Shown piece by piece: positions 23,118 to 34,071 of a DNA stretch of 64,000 nt. The notes under the pieces were generated by a model, which was not told where the DNA came from, did not search any database, and was given only the letters and a program-made list of their open reading frames with translations. Both the position numbers and the translations under genes were made by a program. Origin of the DNA: Mycocentrospora acerina (lineage: Eukaryota > Ascomycota > Dothideomycetes > Pleosporales); assembly GCA_022701365.1 (NCBI GenBank), contig JAKUHH010000040.1, positions 186,001 to 250,000 on the forward strand, read 5' to 3'. Positions within the stretch are counted from its first letter, which is position 1. The number at the start of each line of letters is the position of its first letter.

Positions 23118-23723
23118 GATAATGAGGAGGGGAGATATGTTGTACGGGATCGAATGGTGCGCTTGAAATGAAGGATTTAGATACGAGTGGAATTTAGTCT
23201 GTTCACATAGAAATTTTCCATTTCGAAATCTGGCATTAAAGGAATGCTCAACTAGAGCACTTATAGATCTCGTCCTCGACTCACAAAAGTGAAGATGTCT
23301 CTCTCAAATCATTTTCTTCCATCGGGCAGTTATATTTTGCTGACCCAAACTACATTTATGTCTGTCCTAAAAGACTCAAGGTGAATGGTTGTGGTGAGTT
23401 GCAGGAAGCACTGCTTGGAACAAAAAGGTTAGATTGCTTCTTCCTGGGCTAGAGTACACCTCGAGAGGCTACATCATTCACAAAACTTGCTACTAAATTC
23501 CATATCCCTCTGGTTCTGGCATATTATACGATACGAGCAACATACTCAACCCAGTCTTAAAGCGCATACTAATCTACGCTGGCCAAGAAAATCGACGTCT
23601 TTCATTTTAGCATGGGAAACACAAACGAAAGCCCTGGGTATCGCTAGTGTTTACTTTGATTGAGAAAATCGAACAAGGATGATTGAAAATTACTAATCAT
23701 ATACCTGTACAGAAAGGACGAGG
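23118..23723. other. Convergent 3' spacer
   Basis: 606 bp between the convergent permease and DUF3604 genes. Moderately AT-rich, no ORF of interest; it should contain both 3' UTRs. Confidence 0.5.
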
Positions 23724-26174
23724 CTATTTTGTGTACTCGATAAAGATCGGGCTGGTGATAACCTTTCCCCCGCTGAACTCCCTCCCAACAAAATACACAG
23801 CTTTCTGCTCTCCCACAGCATGTGTACCAGCAGGTACAGAGAACTCACCCTCAACCTTATGTGGAAGCGGGACGTCCAACAGTACTTCGGCGGAAACAAA
23901 CAGCTCAGCACCTCCTTTAATGTCAATTTGTTTGCCTCCAATCTGGGCCATCTCTTGTTCATTAGCCTCCAGAATGAATTCAGGTTGAGGTTTGTGTGGG
24001 TTTCCACTGAGGGCATTGCCAACTTTAACATAACCTCCGATATGTCCTGCGACGGTGATGGATATGGGAAGGTTTGATGCATGGGCAAAAAATATATCAA
24101 CTCCATCAAAATCACCACTTGTACGCGTGTTGAAGGTTACTTGGGTTTCAGAAACCATTACTATGGCGTCTTCTGGATTGTCCGATACGCCGCCGAAAGC
24201 TTGAATATGTGTAATCGTCGCACCTGGAACGAGAATAGATCCTTCCCAGACTGCCTCCCGGTATCGGTCGTACAGGCGAGCACCTCCCCATTTGATACGG
24301 AGTTTCCTTTGCGTTTCTTTAGGTGCTTTTATTGACATCTCACTTTGCAGGTCGCGCTGCAAGATTCGACCAGTAGCGTCCCAAGCTTCGATGGAAGAGA
24401 ATCCTGCTTTCCCGTAAAAGCGATAGCTGAGCTTGACATCTTGGTCTGCGTGGAAAACAACATCATCACCTTGCAGTATCATTCCATCACGAGTGCTGAC
24501 CAAGCCTACAAGTCGCTCTCCTGTTGTGGCAAACGTCCTACGAGCGCGAAGTGCTTCCGCAACACGATTTGGTTCCAATTTGTCGGCTAATACTCCAGTC
24601 AAGCCTCCTTTTGTACCAAAAACAGCTGTCCCAGGTACACCACCTCCACAACGACCACGATGTTCATCTGAGTTGGCACAGACACCAAGTTTCCAGCCTC
24701 GTTTTACAGCGTCGCGAAGTAGCCACTCAAACAAGCCCCATGCGCTTCCTATTTCAAGCAACCGCTCTAATTTAGGATGGTGCCAGGCGAGATTGCACCT
24801 TCGACCGCCGACGTGAGGAATAAGAAGATGTTTTTCCGGTGCATGAGCGTATGTTGCGTACACTTCATCCAGTGGCCACGCGCCGGGTACGAGTGTATCT
24901 GGACCGTCCTCATTCCACTCGAAACTACGAGCGACATTGCCATTTTTATCGAAGGGGAACTCAGGGTCGTTAGTTCTTGGGTCATCAAGGAAAACAACGT
25001 TGTGGTCACCACCTGCCGCCGAGTTGCCGCACCACTCAGTGCCAGGGAAAACAACGAATTTGCCATCTGAGTTAACTCTCTTGATGATATCGAGTGTGGC
25101 ATTCCATCGCTCCTTAGTAATGTTAAAATCGTTGGCCGTATATCCCACAATATCAAGACCGGCAACTTTTTCCGCATAGGAGAAATTATACGTAGTTGAG
25201 TTCGTCCCTACAGTATCATCTGAGTGTACGTGCAGGTCTGCAAAAAGTGTGCGGGGAACGGGTAAAAGCGATTCTGCTGTAATATATTCTGAATCCTTCG
25301 AGATGACCGTGCCTATACCATATGTGGCAGTCGCCAACAAAACGTAATCGCCTGCTTTAGGTAGCGAATAACTCACTTTACCAACGGTCCAACCAATTCT
25401 TGGAAACGACATTTGCTTCTCCCAAAGCACTTTAGACGCACCAGATTCCGTGATAGTAAGAACAACTACCAAGTCTTGTTGGTTCACGGTCGTGTTTCCC
25501 CAACTATCTTCAATGTGAACGTGGATCGGAAATTCCACGTCGGGTTTCACCACACGAGGAGTAAGCGTTTTTACGTGAACTGGGCGTCCAGACAGTATTG
25601 GAATAGCCATGTCAGGCTTGATAGGCGCAAATCTTGATGTACCAACAGGATCGATGTACCATCTCATCAGGAAGCTATCCTCCACAAACGTTTGTACCCG
25701 GGTACCTTGAGAGCCCCATCGTCTGTCGCCGATACGTACGACAATCTTATCACCAGGGTTCAGATAGCCGTCAATGATGTCGATGATGATTGCTTTTTGG
25801 AAGGGTCGTTCATGCCCTTTTTGATCAAAGCGTACCGCTAACGATTGAACTGTTGCCGGTGTCTGGCCAGGGTGGAGTGGACCCGGAATGTATTCAGCAG
25901 ACACATAGTTGTCCTGTTTGGGATTTGAGGTCTGGAAGAGTGCCCAGTCTGAATAAAACTTGAATGTACCTTTGATCCATGCTCCATCTGCCAAACCGCT
26001 AGCTCCGACGGTGTAGTCGACGATGAGTTCAGTCCATTCGCCAGCAGTCAATGTTGTCGTGTTACAAGATATCGTACCCAGAAAAGGAAGTGCCTTTGTG
26101 TATTGGTACAATCCTACCGGGGCAAAATATTGACCTGCAAGGGCTGTAAGCTCTTCTTCCGATAGAGTCTTCAT
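23724..26174 (-). CDS. DUF3604 family protein with PHP-like metal motifs
   Basis: A single uninterrupted frame of 816 aa. The second half begins with FADLHVHSDDTVGTN (about residue 312) and later has CANSDEHRGRCGGGVPGT (about residue 500). These are the HxH and DEH-type metal-ligand motifs of the PHP-like fold in Pfam family DUF3604, known mainly from bacteria. Between them lie VVFPGTEWCGNSAAGGDHNV and HAPEKHLLIPHVGGRRCNL, also typical. The first 300 residues are beta-rich (FPIHVHIEDSWGNTTVNQQD) and act as an N-terminal domain. There is no signal peptide or membrane segment. Biochemical function is unknown; a metal-dependent hydrolase is an inference from the motifs. The lack of introns in a 2.4-kb gene differs from most neighbours and could reflect bacterial origin. 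Confidence 0.85.
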   Translation of the reverse strand: MKTLSEEELTALAGQYFAPVGLYQYTKALPFLGTISCNTTTLTAGEWTELIVDYTVGASGLADGAWIKGTFKFYSDWALFQTSNPKQDNYVSAEYIPGPLHPGQTPATVQSLAVRFDQKGHERPFQKAIIIDIIDGYLNPGDKIVVRIGDRRWGSQGTRVQTFVEDSFLMRWYIDPVGTSRFAPIKPDMAIPILSGRPVHVKTLTPRVVKPDVEFPIHVHIEDSWGNTTVNQQDLVVVLTITESGASKVLWEKQMSFPRIGWTVGKVSYSLPKAGDYVLLATATYGIGTVISKDSEYITAESLLPVPRTLFADLHVHSDDTVGTNSTTYNFSYAEKVAGLDIVGYTANDFNITKERWNATLDIIKRVNSDGKFVVFPGTEWCGNSAAGGDHNVVFLDDPRTNDPEFPFDKNGNVARSFEWNEDGPDTLVPGAWPLDEVYATYAHAPEKHLLIPHVGGRRCNLAWHHPKLERLLEIGSAWGLFEWLLRDAVKRGWKLGVCANSDEHRGRCGGGVPGTAVFGTKGGLTGVLADKLEPNRVAEALRARRTFATTGERLVGLVSTRDGMILQGDDVVFHADQDVKLSYRFYGKAGFSSIEAWDATGRILQRDLQSEMSIKAPKETQRKLRIKWGGARLYDRYREAVWEGSILVPGATITHIQAFGGVSDNPEDAIVMVSETQVTFNTRTSGDFDGVDIFFAHASNLPISITVAGHIGGYVKVGNALSGNPHKPQPEFILEANEQEMAQIGGKQIDIKGGAELFVSAEVLLDVPLPHKVEGEFSVPAGTHAVGEQKAVYFVGREFSGGKVITSPIFIEYTK

Positions 26175-27163
26175 GTTAGTGCCGTATCTGTGTCTGAAGT
26201 TGGGAACTTGGGATCAAATATGGAAAGTGTGTATTTAATAGCCTATGGAAATTGAAGCTACAACGCTAGTTATGCGAGTTGTGTGGAACTGCTCTAGTGC
26301 CCACTGATATTGCCTAATTTACAAGGGAATTGACGTGATCCGATGGTGTAGCTGACTAGCCTGTCAGTCTTAATATGTAGAGACTACCCAGAACATCAGA
26401 AATGTTACAGGTATCGCGCAACACTGCATCCGCCATGAGGATTTGCACCAAGCCTATGGAAAGAATCAGTGAAGCATTCATTACAATTTATGACATAATT
26501 AATGTCAGTTCCGATGTTTCAGTATGCGTTTAGTTTTAAAAGATTGTTCAATGTAAACTGCCGATCGTTACCGCCCGCCTGCCCTTGTTGAGCCGTGGAC
26601 AACTTCTCCAGTTTTTCCTGATGCATAGTACAACACCATAATTTCATGAATCATGCGCGACTCGTATTTTGCGGAGCCATCGATAAGGAATTTCCGCTTC
26701 CTTCTGAAAATTTGGGAATGTCCCGGGTATTGCTCCCGCTCCAGTACCAGAGTCTAGTGAAATCAAGTTAAGAAAGTTTGAATCCTCCAGCCTGATCGTA
26801 GGAATTATGCCGAATATATGGTTACAGTAATCTACCTAGCTGTACACTTTCATTCTTTGGTTCCTTGACTAAGAACCAGAGTATCAAGATTCCCTCGTGG
26901 CTGCCACGTGGGTCTCCCACTGGTTCCTTGTTTTGTATCCTCGGATCCAGACTGCTGCAACCAGTCGTGATGGCATACAGCTGGTTTGCGTGATTGATTC
27001 CTTATGTATCGTCATCAGTCTTGAAAGTGTTTGAATCAATCTGAAGTCAAAGCTCTTCCTGGGTGTGGATATGTAGATTTAGTGTGCTGAAAACGTCACG
27101 AGTTGATACTGGGCGACTCAATTGCTTGCTCTTATCGCAACGAATTTTTATCAGCTAGCTCTG
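26175..27163. other. AT-rich divergent spacer
   Basis: 989 bp between the DUF3604 gene and the transporter pseudogene. No ORF on either strand is convincing. Confidence 0.5.
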
Positions 27164-28961
27164 ATGGCCATAGAAATACCTCATCACAGCAAGGGCGCTC
27201 TTGATGTTTCTCATGAAGCCGACGATCGTAAATCTTTCTCGATTCGAACTGATTGGACGCCAGAAGAAGAGAAGAGAGCCAAGTTGAGATGTGTCTAAGA
27301 TATTCTTTGCGAGTTTCTCGCTGACGCATTTTAAATTACTAGGTTGGATTTGGTTCTCATGCCGCTTCTGGTCCTTGGCTTCTTCTATTTACGTGAGTGT
27401 ATTCTTCAGTTCAGCCTTTGGTAATATGAGTTCTCTAATAGGGAAAACAGAACTTGATAGAGGAAATATAGCCAAAGCTATTACAGACACATTCATGGAG
27501 GATGTTGGCATCACACAGTTTCAATTCAATGTCGGGCAGCAGCTCCTTTCGCTTGGCATCGTCTTATTTGAGATCCCATCAAACATGATTTTATATAAAG
27601 TCAGTGGCTCCACAATACCAGGTAGAAAAGAATCTGACGAGGACTAAAATTTTAAAAAGATGAGACCTGGCAAGTGGCTCACTTTGCAACTTTTTCTATT
27701 CAGTTTGGAAAGCACCTTTCAGCATGGCAAACCGAATATTCCAGCTATCTCGCAACTCGATTCTTTCTAGGGGTGACAGAATCAGGCTATATCCCTGGTG
27801 GATTAAACACTCTCTCAACATGGTATGCACGTTCTGAAACTGCAAAACGTGTGATGATCTTCTTCTTTGGCAACCAGCTTGGCCAAGTTTCTGCAAAGCT
27901 GATTGCATACAGTAAGCCAATTTAGAGCCCCATCTTATCGTACTCTGAAAAATTATATTTTAGTAACGGGTGTTCTCCATATGAAAGGTGTCGCAGGCTG
28001 TCCTGGCTGGTTTTGGCTTTTCGTAATCATGGGCAGCTTCACCGTCTTTTGTGGAATTCTCATGGGGTTTTGCCTGCCCAACTCAATCGACAGCCCTCAT
28101 CCCTGTTTCTCCCGAATTTCAGCTTCTTCAGCGAACGCGAACTTCACATTCTTCAAAAACGAGTCAAGATTGATGACCCTCATAAAATCAATAAGAAGTA
28201 ACATATTGGAGTGGGTGCTTTCTGAAAGGCCGTAAGTCTTGAACACATGAGAGTGACCAAGCTAAAGTCCCAACACTACTGACTGCTTTTTAACAGTTTA
28301 ATAATTGGCGAATCTGGTTACACGTTTGTATCTCCTTGATGAAAAATTGGCCATCCAGGGGATTTGATACGTACGGTCCAAGCATTATCAAGAGCTTTGG
28401 CTTTGCTTCTCTTACCAGTAATACTCTTGCTTCTTTCGGTCTTTTCATCCAGGTGCCCGTATCATTTGCTTTCAGCTACGTTTCCGATCGTTTGTAAGTT
28501 CAAAAAACCACACGAAACCCTCGTAGGTCTAATTCTTTGTCTAATGACAAGAGAGGTGAAACAGTGCTGGTCGGTATCAGTATGCATATGCTTGGGTACA
28601 TCCTGAACCGCATCTTTACGGAGATCAACATGAGGGGCTTGAGATACTCTGGTGTGGTCTGGACACAAATCTTTGCCAATCTTCCTCATCCCTTTAACAT
28701 TGCTTGGATGTCGATGGTCTGCGAAAGTCCAGAGGAAAGATCATTAGCCATGGCCGTGTGAGTTTTTTGCTTTTAGTTGATATTCCAATAATGATGCTGA
28801 CATGACAATCCAGGATCATTATGAGGGCAAACATCGCAGCAATCTACGGCGCACAACTGTTCCAAGCTAACGACAAGCCGCGCTACCGAAAAGCGTTTGG
28901 AGTGAATAGTGGTCTTATGGCTGTTGCTCTGGTGTTTGCAGCAATTAGATACGGGCACTAG
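27164..28961 (+). pseudogene. Decayed MFS transporter, allantoate/Dal5-type (ACS family)
   Basis: The parts read as a typical member: TDWTPEEEKRAKL, LDLVLMPLLVLGFFYLQLDR and GNIAKAI, FEIPSNMILYK, GKWLTLQLFLF, TRFFLGVTESGYIPGGLNTL, RGFDTYGPSIIKSFGFASLT, and a C-terminal half with RRYxK-like KPRYRKAF. Several lesions break it. The first donor appears lost: the frame needs an intron starting at 27289, where the DNA reads ATGTGT instead of GTGTGT. One base is missing near 27722. A second frameshift lies near 28100. TAA at 28199-28201 and TGA at 28223-28225 interrupt the central loop, the latter where the family normally has Trp. Other introns (27393-27450, 27600-27659, 28232-28296) still have usable sites. 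Several lesions fit C-to-T or G-to-A change, as RIP makes. Confidence 0.8.
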
Positions 28962-29264
28962 GTGTATTCACACCGACGAAGGGGAAAATAGTGGCTTGAT
29001 TGAACGTTGTAAAATTGACATAGGTGGCTGACAGTGAAAAGCATAAGAGACGACTACTCTGTAAACTTTCCAATTGCACGCTTTTCTAAATTCCTCTTGT
29101 CACGACCAGTAGAATGAGGTGACTTCAGGTAAAATTGAGATCTTAACTGCACAATGACCACAATTAAAACTCATAATACGTCACATGTCCTCTCTTAGCC
29201 TGAGATTTCTTAATCATGTCCCTTTCTGCTCATGAAAAATCACCAAGCCGTCCATTTGCCATCT
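28962..29264. other. Short AT-rich spacer
   Basis: About 300 bp between the pseudogene and the next gene, convergent; nothing seen. Confidence 0.5.
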
Positions 29265-29749
29265 TTAAAACTTTCTCATCACATCATTCACCAAATCTGC
29301 TCCAAAAGTTGCTCCAGCCCCCATAACTGCCGCATTCCCAAACTTCTGCCCCAAATTCCTTGCCCACTCATGGTGCTATATCATACGTTAGCCTCACACG
29401 GCCCACTATCAAAGACTTTACACGAAGAGTAGAAATCTAGACGTCACTAACCTTGGGATTATCAGGATGCGCAGGGTTACTCGGGTTCTGCGCTTGCTGC
29501 GCGACTAACGAGGGGTTAAATTGCTGCGCGCCGCCGAGGAAGCGGGAGTCCGCGTAGGGAGATGGCTGGCCGTTTGGTTGCTACAATCAATTAGCATAAA
29601 TGTGAAAGAGTAGCCAGCCAAAAACGCACGGGCAGCTGCGCTTGTATAGATTGCATTTGTGGAGTGGAGATAACTCCCGACGCAGCCAGGTACTGGAGTT
29701 CCGTTCGGATTGTGTTAATGGAGCGGTAGGTTTGTGCTGGGTCGCTCAT
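29265..29749 (-). CDS. Small protein with Lsb1/Pin3-like N-terminus, no SH3 domain
   Basis: Three exons (29749-29630, 29580-29452, 29375-29265) join in phase 0 to 119 aa. The first exon encodes MSDPAQTYRSINTIRTELQY and LAASGVISTPQMQSIQAQLP, a short helical region like that before the SH3 domain of the actin-regulatory proteins Lsb1/Pin3. The middle is Pro/Gln/Asn-rich. The last exon encodes HHEWARNLGQKFGNAAVMGA and GATFGADLVNDVMRKF, a Gly/Ala-rich helix that looks conserved. No SH3 domain is present. The match to Lsb1 is from memory and weak; function is open. Clean splice sites at all four ends and a coherent protein make the gene itself likely. Confidence 0.65.
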
Positions 29750-31017
29750 CTTATCAACTAATTGATCAATTCTGGAATAGACAGGGTTCAGGATGTGGCT
29801 GTATGGACGATGGGTGTTAAGCTTTTTGGATACTTGGCGAGGGAGGTGGGCTGTCTTTCGCGATGATTGATGCGGAGCGGGGCAATTGGAAGGTACTTGT
29901 AGTGACGTCAAAGATCTAGGCTTTGGACGGCTGAACTAGGTGCAGGGCGGTGCAGGGGCGGTGCAGTGGCTAGATTTCGTATTTGCTTAGATTAAATGTG
30001 TTGCTATTCGCTGGATGAAGGAAGATGAATTTAGGAACTTGAGTTTGGGAATGCAATCGCACACATATATGGATAAAAATTTATTGTTCAACCAACATTG
30101 CTGCAGCGATTGCATATATCATTTAGCCCAGCTTGGGATGCTTTGCATTATCAATCTGTTGAGTTCCATGTTTGTGCACCTGCCCCTATGTCTTATTAAG
30201 TCTACATATCATTAATTAGATGCTTAAACGACAAACAAGAAGAAGAGCGAGAATGAGTTTCGTATGTCACAGAGCTTTACCACCACGACACGTATAATGG
30301 CCCTTTCCACCATGCTGTATGGAACGTATTTGGCAATTACTAGCAAATCCGATCAAAATAAACGATACCACCTATGAGACATACTCTTCATCTCTTCGAC
30401 ACGGATGTCTCTTTGCTTTGCCTACTTACCTGTCTTCTCTACTCCACATTACTTCCAGCCCGTCTTTCTAACTCATTTCACTGTCTCTTTCCAAGCATTC
30501 GCTACATCTCACTCAATTTCTCCCTTATGATTAGGATGAACATGCGCTTAAATAGTTAGTTCCTTCTGCCCCCTGCTCTTCTTGACGGGGTTAAGTTTAG
30601 AAGATTTGTTTTGCACGCATTTGGAAAATTCTTCAAATTCTTAATTGTGAAGAATGTCATGACAGCCTAGAAGTTAGTTCAAATGATTGGGCGATTAAAT
30701 GGACAATTGGATAGTAATGAGCAAGGGAGGCAGAAGCAATTTACCTGGGTAGAATACAAGGCGCTGAAGATCGTTTTGGAAATATACTTTCGTAGTGTTT
30801 AACATTGTAAACAGTTAGTTATCCGCAATGCGTTGTGCTTCGGAAGCATTCGGCATTGTGTTTTGTAGGTACGGCGCAATATCTGTCTAGCCAATCTTCA
30901 GCGTATTCAAGAGCAACATGGACAGAACCACATGCCCTACTACTGCTGTTGTAAGTAGTCAAACATTCGCGATTAGAAGAGATACTCTGGTCGAACAATT
31001 ATCCATATAATTACTCT
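29750..31017. other. AT-rich spacer
   Basis: About 1.27 kb upstream of the small gene and downstream of vps53. Short open frames only (30015-30215, 30374-30559) with no family resemblance. The repeated ggtgcagggcggtgcaggggcggtgcag near 29938-29966 is a short direct repeat of GGTGCAG. Confidence 0.5.
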
Positions 31018-33666
31018 CTACTTCCCATCCTCCGTCCGTCCAAACCCTCTAAATCCTCCAACATCCCTCCTGAAGAACTTCCCAATATTCTTCAGATTTT
31101 CGTTGACACTAGTCTTTGCATCTTCGGCCACCATCTGCGCGCCGGGTGCTGGACTGCCAAATCGATCCACCCCATCTCTTGCCGCATTGACGAGCATGTT
31201 ACCCAAACCCGTAGGATCGAAGCGTGCACCCGCTGCGCCGCCGATACTTCCTGCACTCGTATGCGTAGGTTGCATCTGCATGGGGGTAAGCAAGGTTGAG
31301 TTCTGCACCAGATTTTCATGGCTAGGTGATGCGCGGAAGACGGCGAAGAGATCGAGGAGCTGAGCTTGATCGGCTTTGCGAATTCCCTTCAACTCGAGGA
31401 TTTTGCGGAAGTTGGTATCGGATTTGTCGGCGATGTGTATGAGGTAGGCTTGCACAAGGGCTTCTGGAGGAGAAGGGCGGACTTGAAGAGTTTTGAGGAG
31501 GGGATCAATTCTGCTCATGGCCTGGTTTGCGCGTTTGACAAAGCTAGAGCGATAATTAGTACAAAATCAAGGTCAGTGAGAAGGGTGTGCGCCAACTTAC
31601 CTTGCTGGTGGTGCTGTCCCAGGGTCCTCATTGAGAATAGGAAGTTCCTCAAAGCCTTTCTTCAGGACATAAGAATCAAGCAACATCTGCTCGGCACCTG
31701 CTTCTGAAATGGGCTTACTTTGCACAATGTTTGCTATGTATGTGGAGGCCATTAGATCGACAACGTTGTCGCAAAATGCCCGCGCATATTGCTGTTTGTG
31801 AAGGAGCTTAGTGATCTCCGCTGACGCGTCTTTGACATGACGCAAGAGTTCCGCAACGTATGAACTCTGGTCACCTACGCTTTCAAGTTTGCTCCAGGGT
31901 GTATTGCGCATCTCTTTCCAGCTAGGGTCACAGGCTATCTCGACTTTTCTCACAAGCACACGTACTGTGGCGCTGGCAATGCCCATAAAAGCATCAGCCT
32001 GGTTTTGTAGATCGACCTTCGCTTTAAATTCTTCGTCGATTCGTCCTTTGATTTTCTCTTCTAGTTGATTGCATGTGGCATAGCAATAGTCTGCAGTATT
32101 GAGAATAAGAATAGCATCTTCCAAGGAAGGCCCTTGAGCCCCTGGCTTCTCGCTGAGAAAGTAGTAGAGTACTTGCTGACCATACTGATCTAAGTACCTG
32201 GCGAATGTGGTCGAAAGCTCCAACAGCCTGGTCCCGGTGGAGAGCTTGGCGCACTGCGCAAGGGTAAGGCGGTAGAAGTTGAACAGCTCGGTCGATGAGG
32301 GAATGACGGCCTGTGATGAAAAGTCTTCCTCGATGTTTCTGAGTGGTTGTTGGCGGTACTTTGGGATCAATTTTGCAAGTTGCCTATGTCATTAGCAAGA
32401 GACAAGATAGAAGGCACCGTATAACATACTTGTCTTGAGATTCTACCCATAGGCTCATGTATGGCTCGAAAGCCTCGGAAATTACTTGGCTAAATCCATG
32501 CGTTCTGTCGTCTTTGGATGCCATAGTGTCGACAGAAGAACGGGACTACAGATTGTAAGCAAATGTTACTTAGATATTGTAATATGTCGAACTTCACGAA
32601 CCTCACTAGCGAAACGACGCTCAAGACTGTGCTCAAAATCGAGAGTTTCTTGTAGACATGAGAGAAGCAAGTCAACGTCCAATGCCTGCCCCTCTGTCTT
32701 TCGCATCGAGCGCTGCAGAATAGCCTTGAAGTCGTCCCGTGTGCCTTCGCAGAAGGAGCTGGCAAGCATCTCATTCACTCGCCAATAGGACGGGAAAATG
32801 GACGCGTGCTCGACGTCGTATGTCTTCATCATGCGATTGAACCACGAATATCTCCTTGAGATGTTGTCCAACGAGCCAGCCTCGTCGTTCCCACGGAAGA
32901 CCTGCCTGTATTCACGAAGCTGAGTATTACAGTACCAATTAATCAATCGTACACGGGCGTGATCGCCAAGCGCATCCATGACCAGACATGCCTCTGCAAG
33001 CATGGCTTTGCGCTGTGGAACCTCGCTCTTTGCAAATGTGACCTCGAAGTCTTCACACACTTGTTCGAGTAGCTCCCCCTGCAGGTCTGCTACATTGCGG
33101 CTCAGAGTAGCAATCTGGTCTATCGAGCGATAGCTTTTGAAATGTGCGACCAGCTGGATGACAGCCTGCAGCAGCTGCGCGCACTCCCTGTACTGCCGTG
33201 ATTTGCTTAGACTTCGCAGCTGCTCGTATGCCGTCGTCAACATCTGCAGCCGCTTGAGGGCCGTCATGGACAGTGTGAGGTTGCGCTTTGTGCTGTCGAG
33301 ACGCTTGATATCGGCTGTCATCTTGGTGATGGTCTGCTCTGTCTGCATGGCACGCTCGCGCACGCTCTCGATCTTGGTGAACAGGTCAGCCAGCTCTGCC
33401 TTGGCCGCCTGGATACGCTGGACACTGTCGGCGTCCGAGGCTGATTGCGAGGCGACAATGTCGGCGATGTCCTCGTCCAGGTCATCTTGATAATTGCGGA
33501 GGGCCTCGGAGGTGACAGATACGGACACAAGCGCTGCGGGGTGTGAGAAGATGGCATTCAGATGGTCGATGGGATCGTATTCAGCTGCGTCGACCGTCAG
33601 CGTATATCCCGGATACCCAGAGCTCATGTCTGCCGCTGTACCAGAAATAAGGGAAGGTGCAGGCAT
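31018..33666 (-). CDS. vps53: GARP complex subunit Vps53
   Basis: Vps53 is part of GARP, the CATCHR-type tether for endosome-derived vesicles at the trans-Golgi. Exons 33666-32602, 32545-32430, 32383-31601 and 31543-31018 give 829 aa, the usual size. The N-terminal part has YDPIDHLNAIFSHPAALVSV, TALKRLQMLTTAYEQLRSLS and QYRECAQLLQAVIQLVAHFK, followed by RYSWFNRMMKTYDVEHASIF and PSYWRVNEML. Later blocks include FSQVISEAFEPYMSLWVESQ, LEDAILILNTADYCYATCNQ and SKPISEAGAEQMLLDSYVLK. All are characteristic of the family. Three introns of 46-57 nt have normal sites. The tail is Gly/Arg-rich. A shorter start at 33627 (MSSGYPGYTL) is possible. Confidence 0.95.
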
Positions 33667-34071
33667 GAAGTCCAGCGGAGGCCTGCATTGACCCGCGTGC
33701 GCTCGCGATTCGCGGCCAATATCGTTACAATTGCGGACAAGCTAGGAGTTGAAATATTAAGGAAGTAACAGCTTAGACACTTCTTTTCAAAAATGGCGTT
33801 TTGCACTACTGGAGCTGGGATGACTTTTGGTTTGTGCAGATGCTGGCGTATATATCGTGTCGTGTCATCCCCAGCCCAAGCTCTCCATCGCGCTAGCAGC
33901 CCACGCGTTGAGGGGGCACAGAACACGCTGGCTGCCAAGATGAGGGACACATGAATTGACTTGACACTACGCCCATGTATATGCAACACAACGCTATGCT
34001 AAGATTGTTTCTAATATCCTCGAGCCCTGCAAATGGTATATCCGAATCGCCTGGACTACTGTGAGTCGAGA
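33667..34071. other. Spacer between vps53 and the chitinase gene
   Basis: 405 bp upstream of vps53 and downstream of the GH18 gene; no ORF of note. Confidence 0.5.
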
